From Sciurus carolinensis (Eukaryota > Chordata > Mammalia > Rodentia > Sciuridae): 64,000 nucleotides of DNA. Shown here in pieces: positions 1 through 12,846 of this stretch (position 1 is its first letter; the number at the start of each line of letters is the position of its first letter). Location: NCBI RefSeq assembly GCF_902686445.1, contig NC_062227.1, positions 16,964,178 through 17,028,177 of the forward strand, given 5' to 3'. Under the pieces are notes generated by a model. The model ran no database searches. It had not been told where the DNA came from and saw only the letters and a program-made list of their open reading frames with translations. A program made the position numbers and the translations under genes.

Positions 1-3000
1 TAAAGATATCCTTGGTCACATGAATGATATCAGCAGAAGGTATGACTTCTCTTCAGTAACAATTTATTCACTTTTTAATAATAAACATCATGCCAAAATC
101 AAGCATAAAAGAATGAGAGAATGCAGGACCAAGGGCTTTGGTCTTTTGTCTTTCCCCTCTCAGTTCTTCTGCTGACATTGAGATTGACTTTGAAAACTGA
201 AGGGTGTAGTAGTCCACTTCATTTGCCAAGAGTCTGGGAGAGTATCAAGAAGACCACTACTTTGCAAGGACTATTGCAGTTGACTTTTTGAGTTTCATCC
301 TATAGAACCCTGGTGAGAAAATTGTTCAAGAACTTGTTGAGTAACTACACTTGAGCATATTCCTGAGAAGGACATAACCTATCCATTACTGAGAGTTTTC
401 TAATCACAAGGAATATCTACTTTTACAATATGCAGGTCACTGGGGAAGCACTGCTGACTGCAACTGTCACTCCATGGTGAAAACTCTCATTGGAATGAGC
501 TTCCCCATGAAACTGATACTTTTCAAATCTGTCTTCACATAAAGGTTCATTCACTTGACCTGACTACTGCCTGCTTTTAGTGTCTCTTTTGTTAACTTGG
601 TTCACATCTCCAAAACCCACCTTCTTTTACTGAAACCAAAATGTCCACTACTCACAAGACCCACTGGGACAATGCCAAGCATTCTTTTACCAGTCCCTGT
701 AAGAAGCAGATTGCAGGAAAGTGTCACAGATATTGACACCATCATACTCCAAAAAAGTGAAATTGATGGCTGAAACAAGTGCCAGATTATGGAATGATGA
801 GCACAGTTTAACAGGGCATAAAATCACATTAGAACATGCATGACACTGAAAGGAATGTTTCAAAGTTTCAAACCTGAGCACTGAAAAAATAGTGAGTAGT
901 GGACATTTTGGTTTCAGTAAAAGAAGGTGGGTTTTGGAGATGTGAACCAAGTTAACAAAAGAGACACTAAAATTAATGTCATTTTTAATAGTTTCCCCAA
1001 ATTATCAGGAAATTCCTTCAGCTTCTAAAATTACAAATACAGCAAGAAGTCATAGGGAGATCATTGTGTGAGCAGTGAATGTTACTGACAAGTATTACAC
1101 TTGCAAAGGACTTCAGTGCCATTGGAAATTCTTGGCCCTATCATGTTTATTCCAAGGTGGAGCTGATTACAGACATGCTGGTTTTTCATTTCTGGCTCCT
1201 GACATACATGGAATGGCATTCCTTACACCACAGTACCTACAACAAAATATGTAAGCTTAAACAAGTACAAGTTTTTAAATGCAACACTGAATGATGACTC
1301 TCAAATGAAAGAGTGCAGCACAGCATAAGAAATGCATCAAAATCACCTCTGTTAAAATACACAAAGAAGACCCAATATAGGCAAAAACTGAAATTCAGAA
1401 AGAGAAAATTATAAGAAATGAAGATGTGACAGGATTAGTGAGTAAGTAAAGGAGATCCTAAATTATTTCCAGAGTTCAAAATATAATATTTTCCTTTGTA
1501 AGTGCTTATACACACCCATATATGTCACATAACTAATGTCTGATTTTGTACTTTCAATGTGATCCTTTTAAAATAGAGGTCCTTCTGTCACTTCTTAACC
1601 TACATAGCACAATCAAATTTTTCCCAGTACCATGGTTAATATGAGCACACCATGTTCTTCACCCAATTCTACAAAACATCTCTTAGGTACATCCATAAAA
1701 CTGAGCAGAGTCTTGAAAATGCTTCATTATTAATGATACCAGACATCCAAAGATATAGGGAAAAATGTTTTAAAACATCCTTGGCCTCCTGAATGATATC
1801 ACAGTAGGTAAGTTACCTCTTCCACCAAAATTTATTCACATTTTAAAAACAATATCTTCCAAATACCAAGTGTATAAGAATGAGAGAATGCAGAGCCAAG
1901 GACATTGTTCTTTTGTCTTCACCTCTCAGTATTTCAGTTGACATTGAGATTGACTTGGAAAACTCCACGGTGTAGTAGACCACTTAATTTGCCAAGAATT
2001 TGGGAGGGTATCAAGATGATCAAGATGATGGTATTTTGGGTTTCATGCTGTAGAACCCTGGTGAGCATTTTTTCTTCATGAACTTGCTAAGTAAATACCT
2101 GCATGAGCATACTCCTGAGAATGATGTAAGATATCTCTTCCTGGGAGTTTTCTAAACACTAGGAATACCTATTTTTAAGAAATCCAGATCAGTGGAAAAG
2201 CACTGCTGACTGCAACTGCTGCTCCATGCTGAAAACTCCCATTGGAATAAGTTTTCCCTTCAAACTGGTACTTTTTCAACCGTGTTATATTCAATTGAAT
2301 TGACAGAGGACAAAATTTTAAGACACTGCAGGTTTGACATTATTTGATGAGGTTCTTTAAGGTAGGTGACTGGATCCACTTCCAGTCTGCTCTTTGAAAA
2401 ATTTTCAGGAAAACCACCCCCTGTCTAAGCCAAACAATTGCTAACAGTTTTCTAATTTCACTTTTGCAAAAAAAATCCTTCAAGTAACCTTTGACCTTTG
2501 ATACATATCAGGACCCACAGTCCAGTCGTGCTGATATCATGATATCATGAGGACATATTTGTCACTGCCTCATTAAGCAGAAAAAGATTTTAGTTGAGAA
2601 AGGATCAGAAATATACCTCAGTGATCCATTGTTTCCTAAGGTAAAAATGTGGCAGGCCTATGTGGCAAATAATATATGATGAAGTTGTTAATATAAAAGA
2701 AGATTTTGAGATCACCCACACCAGAAACCAAAGACAGTACAATCACAATCTAATCATTTATTTCTCACTCTTCTTATTCCTCCTGGTAAGTTTCTTTGAA
2801 AAATTAGAAGCAGAAATTAACTTTGCAAAATGTACAGCTCTGTGGGTATGCTAGATCTTTCTTCTCAACTCAGGTATGGGGGAGGATGTGGAAGGTGTTT
2901 CCCTCGGGCAACACCAGTTTTCCTAGAATAGGGAAAGTCTAAGCCACTTAGCCAGACCAGATGTGTAAATATAATAGGCAAAGGAAGGGTTGATGATTCA

Positions 3001-3424
3001 CCAGGTCTGTGATCACAGGAAAAATATTTGCTTGCAGAAAAAAAAATTCTCTAAATTTCAAGTTTCCTGTAGATATGTTTGCTACAATTCCTCTGAATTT
3101 TCATTACAGGGATATTAGATGCAGAAAATCATATCCACTGAACACTCATACCCTTCAATTCAAAACACTTCTCTATTGGTTTTGACCTTTCTCAGAGAAA
3201 TACTTTGTTGATTTCCAGTGCTCCTGTGACTGGAACAAAAGAGGTGAGATCTCCAATATTCAAATTTGAAATTGTTAGCATTGAGAATGTTGGTATTGAA
3301 GGACAAAAGTTTCCAGGCTGCAATGGGAGAATGCAGGTTTTCTTACTCCTGAAGGAGTGCTTCTGGGCCTTGGGCATCATGGGTTTCGATGTGTGGCATC
3401 CCTGATATCCTGGTTGGGTTGCAG
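1..3424 (+). repeat. Array units, partial; first one lacks its exon/CTCF half
   Basis: Bases 1-528 match the distal part of a unit. Near 523-528 the sequence jumps from the segment ending gatacttttc to one beginning aatctgtcttcacat, which normally lies about 2 kb further on. The segment lost would have held the exon-like module and CTCF site. From 529 to 3424 the unit proceeds normally through the 1775 landmark to the next module. An 81-bp inverted repeat sits just after the junction. No gene is seen. Confidence 0.8.
575..972. repeat. Perfect 81-bp inverted repeat with 236-bp spacer
   Basis: Bases 575-655 are the exact reverse complement of 892-972. The right arm is the native array sequence (aaaagaaggtgggttttgga region, found in the expected place in other units). 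The left arm is therefore an inverted copy that replaced a few native bases between ctgcctg and aagacccactggg. Absence of any mismatch shows the event is recent relative to array divergence, or that the arms are being converted. Confidence 0.95.
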
Positions 3425-3555
3425 ATACCACCTGATGTCACAGAAAGGTGGCATGATAGCAAAATGGAGTCATGGTTCCCACAGCAACCAGAGGTAATTC
3501 AGATCCTGGCTGATTCAGCCCAATATTCAAGATAAGCACCAGCTCATGTTTGTTG
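3425..3555 (+). ncRNA. Candidate repeated noncoding exon, copy 1
   Basis: 131 bp. The 5' boundary follows ggttgcag and the 3' boundary is tgttg|gtaagag. A CTGATA branchpoint-like element lies about 20 bases before the AG. All three forward frames contain stops, and 131 is not a multiple of three, so it is not a coding exon. Its central box reads gttcccacagcaac, one of the more altered versions. The splice reading is inferred from repeated motif conservation. Confidence 0.42.
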
Positions 3556-5700
3556 GTAAGAGAGGAGAGTAAGGAAATGAGGACCTGGCTATTTTCAGGT
3601 AATGTGAAGGCAACATCTTCACCCAGAAGAAGAGGAGTCAGAATGTGTTGGGGCAGCAGGCCCTCAGGCTTTTTAGAGATCCAGGTCCTTCCAGGACGAA
3701 CTTGGCCTGAAACCTACCAGAACCACTAGCTGACACTGTTATCACTTGGATACACAGGAAGTCAATGTGCTTGGCCCCCTAGCAAATCAAGTGCACCACT
3801 GAGGAACTGAGTGGTGCCATAGAGCTCCTGGGTCAACCAGCTTAACATGGGTCACAACGAGCATTGCCCTCTGAACCTACTCCTTTTGGTTGAGGCCCAC
3901 AAGGGATTGTGATAAATCAGGAAACTGGACCAGGGCTCTAACAGCATGAATAAATGATGGCTGTTTACAGCTCAGAACGAAAAGGAGGATGCTGGGCAAT
4001 CCAGTGGGTTACGTGATGATTGGATTGGGAAACATCACAGCAACTCTGGTGGGATGACACTCCTTTCCAAGAATGCCCAAACAGGAGACAACTGTCACCT
4101 GGGATGTTTGAATTCTAATTTAAAGTTTGTAGATGCTCTTATTTCTAATGTGGAGAGTACAGAATCAATCACTCACCAAGTGTGATAAATGTCTGAAATG
4201 GGATAGCAAGGGAGGAGAGCTATTCTGTGTTCACTCCACATTCCAGGCACCACCTACCTTGCTGCTGCCTTACAACTAGTCTCCCCACAGAAATTATCTT
4301 GGTATGAGTTTCCAAGGGACCCTTAACTTACCTTTAAATGCAGAAAAATCTGGGCAATTGGTCTTCACATGAGGGTTCATTTAATTGAAATTACTACTGC
4401 CTGTTTGTCACAAGGCCCACTGGAACAATGCCAAGGGTCTTTTTACCAGACCCTAGAGGGTGCACACTGCAGGTCAGTGTCACAGGTACTGCCACCACCA
4501 TACTCCAAAAAGTGAAACTGCTGGATGAAAAAGTGCCACATGGTGGTGTGATAGGCAGAGTTTAACAGGAGATAGTACCAAATTTAAACATGCATTACGT
4601 TGAAAGAGAGGAATGTTTGAAAGTTTCAAAACTGAGCATTCAAAAAGGAATGAGGAGAGCACATTTTGGTGGCACTAAAGCAGAAGGGTTTAGCAGAGGT
4701 AAACCAAGTTAATTGAAAAGACACTAAGAATAATGTCATGGTTAATAGTCTTTAAAAAAATTCCAAGAAATTTCTTCAGCTCCATATTCTGTACAAATTC
4801 AGGAAGAAGTAAGAGGGAGATCATTGGGTGAGCAATAAAAATTACTGACAAGTATTCAACTTGCAGAAAACATCAATGTCCTTGAAAATTCTTGGTCCTA
4901 TCCTGTTTATTCCAAGGTGGAACTGATTACAAACATGCTGGTTTTTACTTTTCTGGCACCTGACATACATGGAATGGCATTCCTTACACCACAGCACCTA
5001 CAGCCAAGTATGTAAACTGAAACAAGTACAAATGTGTAAATACAACACTGAATGATAGCTCTGAACATAAAAGTGCAGGACAACATCAGAAAATTAAGCA
5101 AAAATTTCTCTGTGAAAATACACAAAGAACACCCAATATTGGTGAAAGTTGTAGTCCAAAACAGAAAATTGTAAAAACTGAAAATGTTATATTTCTTAAT
5201 CAGTAGGTAAAGCAGAAATAAATTATTTCCAAAATTCATAATTTATTATTTTCCTTTGAAATTGCTTATACCCTTCCAAACATGCCACATCACTAATGTC
5301 TCTGATTTCATTCTTTCAATGTGATCTCTTTCAAACAGGAATTCTTCTGTCATTTCTTAACCTACAAAGCACAATCAGGTAATTCCCAGAACCAAAGTAA
5401 AGATGAAATTACCACATTCCTCATTGAATTCTACACAACATCTCTTAAGAACATCCATCAGAGGTAGACCAAACTTTAAAAAGCTTCAATATTATTTATA
5501 CCTGTCCTCCAATGCTGCGGGAAAATTAAGATTTAAACACATCCTTGGCTTCCTGAATGATATCAGCTGAAGGAAAGATATGTATTCAGCAACAATTCAT
5601 TGGCTTTTTAAAAATAATTTATTACCAATACCAAGCACATCAGAATGAGATTGCATGGCAGGGCACAGCAATCAGTGGTCTTCAACTCTCAGTTTTCCAG

Positions 5701-5841
5701 TTGACATTGATGTTGACTTGGAAAACGACCAAGTGTCCAGTTCAACTTAATTTTCAATGAGCCTAGGTATGAACACAGAAAACCACTGCTTTACATGAAC
5801 TACTACAGTTGACATTTTGAAATTCATGCTATAAAAACCTG
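5701..5841 (+). other. Second exon-like segment (exon B), example copy
   Basis: The segment is preceded by a pyrimidine-rich stretch ending ctctcagttttccag and followed by acctg|gtgagaa. It is 141 bp long. The same arrangement recurs in other units, but acceptor or donor is lost in several, and the pattern is weaker than for the 131-bp module. It could be chance similarity to splice sites. Confidence 0.22.
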
Positions 5842-7191
5842 GTGAGAATTTTTTCTTCAAGAACTTGCTGAATAAATACCCATATCAGCATATTCATGAA
5901 AATGATATAACATTTGTTCCTGAGGGATGTCTAATTGCCAGGAATACCTAGTCTTAAGAAATCCATGTCACTTGTGAAGCACTGCTGACTGCAAGTGTCA
6001 CTCCATGATGAAAAATCTCATTAGAATGAACTACCCCTTCAAACTGGTATTTTTCCAACCATGTTGTATTCATTTCAGTTGACTGAGGACAAAATGTTGA
6101 GACACTACAGGATTGACATTATCTGTAGAGCCTCTTTAAGTTAAGTGGCTGGATCTGCTTCCTGTCTGACAGTATGAAATTCCTTTCTCTACAACCAACA
6201 CAATTTTAAGCCAAATAATCGCTAATTAATGTTTCCTTTCACTTTTGCAAACAACCCTCCATGTAACATTTGTTGCATATCAAGATCCACAGTCCAAAGT
6301 GTGTCTTGAGTAAAAGATTTGTACCTGCTTCTTTAAGCAGAAAAATGGTTGTAGCTTATCAAGGAACAGAAATTTATTCCAGTGATCAATGGTAGCCTAG
6401 GGTAGGAAGAGGGGAAGGCCAGTATGTCAAAGTTTATATGATCATGTTTTTAGTATAAAATGAGATTTTGAGATCATTCGCACCTGAACCACAAGCCACT
6501 ACAATCACAATCTACTCATTCCCTTCTCACTCTTCTTATTCTTCCTGGTCGTTTCCATTGATAAATTCAAAGCAGAAGATATCTTGGCAAAATGCACAGA
6601 CCCATGGATGTGCTGGACCTTTCCTTTCAACTTAGGCATGGGGAAGGTTGATGAAATTATTTCTCTTGGGCAAAGCCAATTTTCCTAAAATAGGGAAAGT
6701 GTAAGCCATGTAGCCATGTCAGATTTGTAAATATAAAAGACCAAAGAAGGGTTGATGGATCACTGGGTTTATAATCTCAGGATATATATTTGCTGGCAGA
6801 AAAAAATATAGTCTTATCCAAATTTCAAGTTTCCTGTAGATATGTTTGCTGCAATTCCTCTGAAGCTTCATTAAAATGAGTTTAGATGCAGAAAATTATG
6901 TACATTGAACACTCATACGCTTCCATTCATAATCATTCTCTATTGGTTTTGACCCATCTCAGAGAAATGACTTGCTTGCTTACCAGTGCTTCTGTGACAT
7001 GACAGTAAAAGAGGTGAGAGCTTCCATATTCAAACTGGAAGTGGCTGGCATTGGGCATGCTTTGAGTGAAGGAGGAGAATTTCCATGCTGCAATTGGAGA
7101 ATGCAGATTTTCTTACCCTAAGGGGTGTTTTTTGGATTTGGACATCATGGGTTTCAATGCATGGCATTCCTGACATCCTGGCAGCACTGAG

Positions 7192-7322
7192 GATATCACC
7201 CAATGTCACCAAAAGGTGGTATGACAGCAAAATGGCATCATGGTTCCCTTGGCAATCAGAGATACTTCAGTACTGACTGATTAATACCAAGTTTAAAGAG
7301 AAGAATCAGCTCATCTGTAATG
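7192..7322 (+). ncRNA. Candidate repeated noncoding exon, copy 2
   Basis: 131 bp counted from the displaced AG at 7190-7191. The usual CAG acceptor is AGG here, so the acceptor may be weak or dead. The donor aatg|gtaagta is the strongest in the array. The central box reads gttcccttggcaat. Confidence 0.33.
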
Positions 7323-9510
7323 GTAAGTAAACAGAGAAAGAGAACGAGAGCCCTGCTGTTTTCAAGTAATGTAATGGCAACATCTGTACCCTGGAGAAGA
7401 GGAGCCAGAGTGTATTGGGGCAGCAGGCCTGCAGGCTTTTTAGAGTTCCAGGTCCTTCCATAACAAGGGCTTGACCTGAAACGTAAGGGCCTGCAGTACC
7501 GACCAGAACCACTAGCTGACGCTGCTGACATTTGGGTACACAGGAACTCAATGTGCTTGGGCACCCTGATACTGCTGCAAGCAATTAGCCCCAACAACTC
7601 TAGTGGACCAGAGAGGGACTGAGTGGTGCCAGAAGGCTCGTGGATCAACCAGCTTAGCCCAGGTCACAATCAGCATTGCTCTCTGAACCAGCTCCTCCTG
7701 GTCTGGGCCTATCTGGGATTGTGATGAGTCAAGAGACTAGACCAGGGCTCTAAAAGTCTCAAGGAAAAATGACTGTTGAAAACTAAGGAAACGGGAGTAT
7801 GTAGTGTAAACCAGTGCATTAGGTAATGATTGAATTGGAAAACATCACAGCAACTCTGGTGGGATGACACTCCTTTCCAAGAATGCCCAAACAGGAGACA
7901 GCTGGCACTTGGGATGTTTAACTTCTAACTGGAAGTTGATAGCTGCTCTGATCCTTAATGATGAGAGTATAGAGTCAATCATTCACCAAGTGTTTTGAAT
8001 TTCTGAAATGGGCTAGCAAGGGAGGAGAGCTTTCTGTGTTCACTCCACATTCCAGGTACCACATACTTTGCTGCCACTTTACAACTAGACTCCACACAGA
8101 AATTATCTTGGTATGAGTTTCCAAGGGGCCCTTCACTTACCTTTAAGTGCAAAGAATCTGGGAAATTGGTCTTCACTTGAGGGTTCATTCACTTGAAATT
8201 ACTACTGCCTGTTTGTCAGAAGGCCCACTGGGACAATGACAAAGGCCTTTTTACCAGACCCTAGAGGGTGCACACTGCAGGCTAGTGTCACAGATACTGC
8301 CACCACCATACTCCAAAAAGTGAAACTGCTGGATGAAAAAGTGCCACATGGTGGTGTGATGGACAGAGATTAACAAGGCATAGTACCAAATTTGAACATT
8401 CATTAAATTAAAAGAGATTAATGTTTGAAAGTTTCAAAACTGAGCATTCACAAAGGAATGAGGAGAGCACATTTTGGTGGCACTAAAAGCATAAGGGTTT
8501 AGCAGAGGTAAACCAAGTTAATTGAAAAGACACTAAGAATAATGTCATTGTTAATAGTTTTTAAAAAAAATTCTAAGAAATTTCTTCAGCACCATATTCT
8601 GTACAAATTCAGCAAGAAGATGGAGATGATTTGATGAGCAAAAAAAATTACTGACAAGTATTCAACTTGCAGAAAAAAATCAGCGTCCTTGGAATTTCTT
8701 GGTCCTATCCTGTTTCTTCCAAGTGGGGGCTGATTACAAACATGCTGGTTTTACTTTTCTGGCACCTGACATACATGGAATGGCATTCCTTACACCACAG
8801 CACCTACAGCCAAGTATGTAAACTGAAACAAGTACAAATTTTTAAATGCAACTGTGAATGATAGTTCTTGACTTAAAAGCAAACAAAATATCAGAAAATT
8901 AAACAAAATAATCTCTTTAAAAATATACAGAGAACACCCAATATTGGTGAAAGCTCAAATTCAGAAACAGAAAATTGTAAAAACTGAAAATGTGATAGGT
9001 CTTACTGAGCTGGAGAAGAAGATCTAAAATATTTCCAAAATTCAAAATCCATTCTTTTCCTTTGTAATTGCTTATACCCATGCAATCATGTCACATAATG
9101 AATGTCTCTGATTTCATTCTTTTAATGTGATGTCTTTCAAATAGAGTTTCTTCTATCATTCCTTAACCTACAGAGCACAATCAAATTATTCCCAGGAACA
9201 TGTAAAAGTTGAGATCACCACATCCCTCATTGAATTCTATGCAACATGTCTTATGAACATTCATCAAACTTAGCACAAACTTTAAAATGATTCTTTGTCA
9301 TTGATACAATTCCTCCAGTGATACAGGGAAACCAAGCTGTAAACACATCCTGGGCCTCATGAACGATACCTGCTGAAGGGAAGATACAGGTTCAGTGACA
9401 ATTCATTCGCTTTTTTAACAACTCATACCTTCCTGATGCTAAACACATCAGAATGAGAGAATGCAGGGCCAAGGACATTTGTCTGTCATTCTCACCTCTC
9501 AGTTTTCCAG

Positions 9511-9651
9511 TTGACATTGAGGATGACTTGGAAAATGCCCAAGTATCCAATTCTACTTCATTTCCAATGAGCCTTGGTATGTACCCAGAAGACCACTGCT
9601 TTGCAAGAACTACTGCAGATAGAATTCTGAAATTCATGTTATAAAAACCTT
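9511..9651 (+). other. Second exon-like segment (exon B), example copy
   Basis: 141 bp between ctctcagttttccag and cctt|gtgagaa. The same length as the unit 1 copy. Low confidence, for the same reasons as that copy. Confidence 0.22.
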
Positions 9652-10999
9652 GTGAGAATTTTCTTCTTCAAGAACTTGCTGAGTAAATATCCACATCAGC
9701 ATACTCATGAGAATGAAATAATATATTCATTCCTTAGAGTTGTCTAATCACCAGAAAAACCTATTCTTAATAAATCCAGGTTTCTCATGAAGTACTGCTG
9801 ACTGCCACCACCGCTGTATGTTGAAAAATCTCATTGGATTGAGTATCCCCTTGAACTGGTATTTTTCCAACAGTTCTGTATTCACTTGAGTTGACAGAGG
9901 TCAAAAAGTTGAGACACAGTAAGGTTGCAATACCTGAAGAGGCTCTTTAAGTTAGGTAACTGGATCTTCTTTCCATCTGAGTCAGAAATGCCTTTAAATA
10001 AAACCACACCAAGCCTAAATCAAACAATTGCTAATGAATTTTTATTTCACTTTTGCAAACAATGCTGCATGTAACCTCTGTTGCATATCAAGTTCCACCA
10101 TCTAATTTTGTGTCATGAGTGAAGATTTGGCCCTGCCACTTTAAGCATGAAAAAGGTTGTAGTTCAGCAAGGAAAAGAAAGTTATCCCAGTGATCCATGG
10201 TGGCCTAGGGTAGGAGGAGAGGCAGGTCTATGTGGTAAATCTTATATGTACAAGTTTTTAATATAAAGGGAGATTTTGAGACATTCCCACTAGAACTCGA
10301 AGCCACTACAATCACAATCTACTCATTCCTTTTTCACTCATCTTATTCCTTTTGGGCATTTCCATTGAATGATTCAAAGAAGAAGATAAGTTGGCAAAAT
10401 GCACAGTCCCATGAAGGTGCTTGATCTTTCTTCTCAACTCAGATATGGGGGAGGTTGGGGAAGATATTTCTCTTGGGCAAAGCCAGTTTCTCTAAAATAG
10501 GGAAACCTAAGACACCTAATAGGACCAGATCTGTACATATAAAAGGAAAGAAGGTTGATGGTTCAGTGGATCCGTGATCTCTAGAAAAATATTTGGTGGC
10601 AGAAGAAAAAAATATATCCTCATCAAAATTTCAAGTTTCTTGTAGATATGTTTGCTCTAATTCCTCTAAGGCTTCATTGAAGTGAGATTAAATGCAGAGA
10701 ATCATATCCACTGAACACCCATACACTTCCTTTCAAAATCATTCTCTTTTGGTTTTGACCCTTCTGAGAGAAATGCCTCTCTTGGTTACCTGTGCTCTTG
10801 TGATATGAGAGCAAAAGAGGCGAGAGCTCGAATATTCAAATTGCAAGTGGCTGCCATTAGGCATTTTTGGATTGAAGGGTGAGAATTTCCAGTCTGTGGT
10901 GCCAGAATGCAGGTTTTCTTACTCCCCAAGGGATGTTTCTGGACCTTGGGCATCATGGACTTCAATACATGGCTTCAGTGATATCCTGGCTGTGTTGAG

Positions 11000-11130
11000 A
11001 TACCACTGGATGTCACAGAAAGGCAGCATGACAGCAAAGTGGTGCCATGGTTCCCATGGCAACCAGAGATACTTCAGGTCCTGGCCAATTCTGACCAAGA
11101 TTCAAGACAAGCACTGGCTCATCTGTGATG
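11000..11130 (+). ncRNA. Candidate repeated noncoding exon, copy 3
   Basis: 131 bp between tgttgag and gtaagaga. The central palindromic box gttcccatggcaac is intact at 11050-11063. Belongs to the sequence variant that ends in catctgtgatg. A moderate CTCF-type core follows at 11316-11330. Confidence 0.42.
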
Positions 11131-11315
11131 GTAAGAGAGGAGAGGAAGGGAGTGAAGGGCCTGATATTTTCAAGTAATGTGATGCCAACATCTTTGCCCA
11201 GGAGAAAAGGAACCTGAGTATGGTAGGGCAGGGGGATAAGGGACTTGGAGAGATCCAGGTCCTTCCAGGTCAAGGGCTCCCCCTGAAGCCAGACAGCCAG
11301 CAATATCATCTAGAC

Positions 11316-11330
11316 GGCCTAGGTGGTGCT
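11316..11330 (+). promoter_or_regulatory. CTCF-type core, moderate
   Basis: Reads ggcctaggtggtgct. It matches the CCASYAGRKGGCRSY pattern except at the first position and where the core GGC is GGT. Lies 186 bp after the donor of exon copy 3. Confidence 0.4.
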
Positions 11331-12846
11331 GTTCTCCTTTGGTGACACCAGACCACATGGTGCTTGTGCCCCTCATACTGCTGCAGGCAATTAGCCACCA
11401 CCAAATCAAGTGGCCCAGGGAGGGACTGAGGGATCCAGAAAGTGTGAGTTTCACCCAGTTTAGACCTGGTCACAATTAGAATTGCCCTTTGAATCCTCTC
11501 CTCCAGGTATGTGCTCACTCGGGATTTTCATGAGTCAGGAAACTGGCCCAAGACTCTAACAGTCTCAAGGAATTATGGCTGTTGTCAGTTCAGGATAGGG
11601 GAGCATGCAGTGAAGACAGGTGGATTAGGTGATTATTGAAATGGGAAACACCACAGCAACTCTGGTGGGATGCCACTCCTTTCCTGGATTACCCAAACAG
11701 GAGACAGCTGCAACCTGTGTAGATTGACATCTACGTGTAGTGGGTAACTGCTCTGAACCCTAAGGTGTAGAAAACAGAGCCTATCATTCACCACTTGTGT
11801 TTGATGCATGGAAGGGACTAGCAAGTGAGGAGAGAAGTCCTTTGCTCACTGCTCATTCCAGGCCTCACATACTTTGTTGCCTTAAAATGTGGCTCAATGC
11901 AAAACTATTTTGGTAGGAGTTTCCAAGGGCCCTTCACTTACCTTTAAAAGCAGAAGAATCTGACTAACATGACTTTAACTAAGGGTTTATACACTTGAAC
12001 TTACTACTGCCTGCTTGACACAAGGCCCACTGTTAAATTCCAAGGGTCCTTTTATCGGTCCCTGAATGAAGTCAACTGCACGTCTATGTCCCAGATTTTG
12101 GAACAACCATACTCCAAAAATGAAATTCAAGAATGAAACAAGTACCAAATTTTGGCATGATGAACACAGAATAACAGGGTATACTACCACATTCGAACAC
12201 ACATTACACTGAAAGAGGAATGTTTCAAAGTTTCAAAGCTGAGAATTCAAATGGAATGATGAGAGGACATTTTGAAGACACTAAAAGCACAGGGGTTTGG
12301 AGAGAGAACCAAGTTAACTGAAAAGAAACTAAAAAAAAGTCATTGTAAATAGTTTCCCAAACAATTCCAAGATATTTCTTCAACTTCCTAAACTCTACAA
12401 ATACAGCAAGAAGTTATAGGGGGATCATTTCGTGAGCAATGGAATCTACTGACAAGTTTACAAACCGCATAGAACATCAGGGCCCTTGGAAATTCTTGTC
12501 CTTATTCTGATTTTTCAAAGGGGGAGTGTATTACAGACATGCTGAATCTTCATTAATGGCACCTGAAGTACGTGGGATGATGCTCCTTACTAAAAAGCAC
12601 CTATATCAGTGTATGTAATCTTAAAAAGGTACAAATTTGCAAATGCAACACGGAATGATAACACTTGAAAGAAAGAATACAACACATCAAAAAATGAAAC
12701 AAAAACATCTTTGTTAAAATACATGAAGAAGACCCCAAATATGTAAAAGCTGAAATTGAAAAAAAGAAAATTATAAGAAATGAAGATGTGATAGGAATAC
12801 TGAGCAGGAAAACAGGGAAAACCCTATAATGTTGACTGAGCTGCAG

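Larger units (their letters stand above)
3425..7191 (+). repeat. Array unit 1, full length
   Basis: A 3.77-kb unit beginning at the exon-like module. Its nearest relative by eye is unit 2: both share derived wording such as a ctagagggtgcacactgcag block at about 4455 and 8265. The CTCF position (3723-3737) reads ctagctgacact and is decayed. No protein-coding gene is supported; the short ORFs are broken and not conserved in the next unit. Confidence 0.85.
7192..10999 (+). repeat. Array unit 2, full length
   Basis: A 3.81-kb unit. The acceptor of its exon-like module has drifted from CAG to AGG but the GTAAGT donor at 7323 is intact. The CTCF position at 7509-7523 reads ctagctgacgct and is decayed in the same way as in unit 1, so the loss may predate their separation. 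Confidence 0.85.
11000..12846 (+). repeat. Array unit 3, truncated to 1.85 kb
   Basis: The unit runs normally from the module through the CTCF position to about 12825 (gatgtgataggaatactgag). Within 20 bases it then meets the ctgcag acceptor of the next module, skipping about 1.95 kb of the usual unit. This brings two exon-like modules only 1.7 kb apart. Confidence 0.85.

Noticed and set aside
687..950. Open frame on minus over the inverted repeat
   Set aside because: It exists because of the array sequence around the inverted repeat, is not kept in the matching part of other units, and shows no domain.
2530..2556. gatatcat direct duplication as a recombination site
   Set aside because: A two-copy 9-base slippage event without partner sites elsewhere in the window.
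7256..7648. 130-codon open frame on minus in unit 2
   Set aside because: Antisense to the exon-like module and CTCF region. Units 1 and 3 have stops and frameshifts in the same place, so it is chance openness of GC-richer sequence.
9453..9644. Small plus-strand ORF over exon-B-like segment
   Set aside because: The frame is broken in most other units, and I recognise no protein family.
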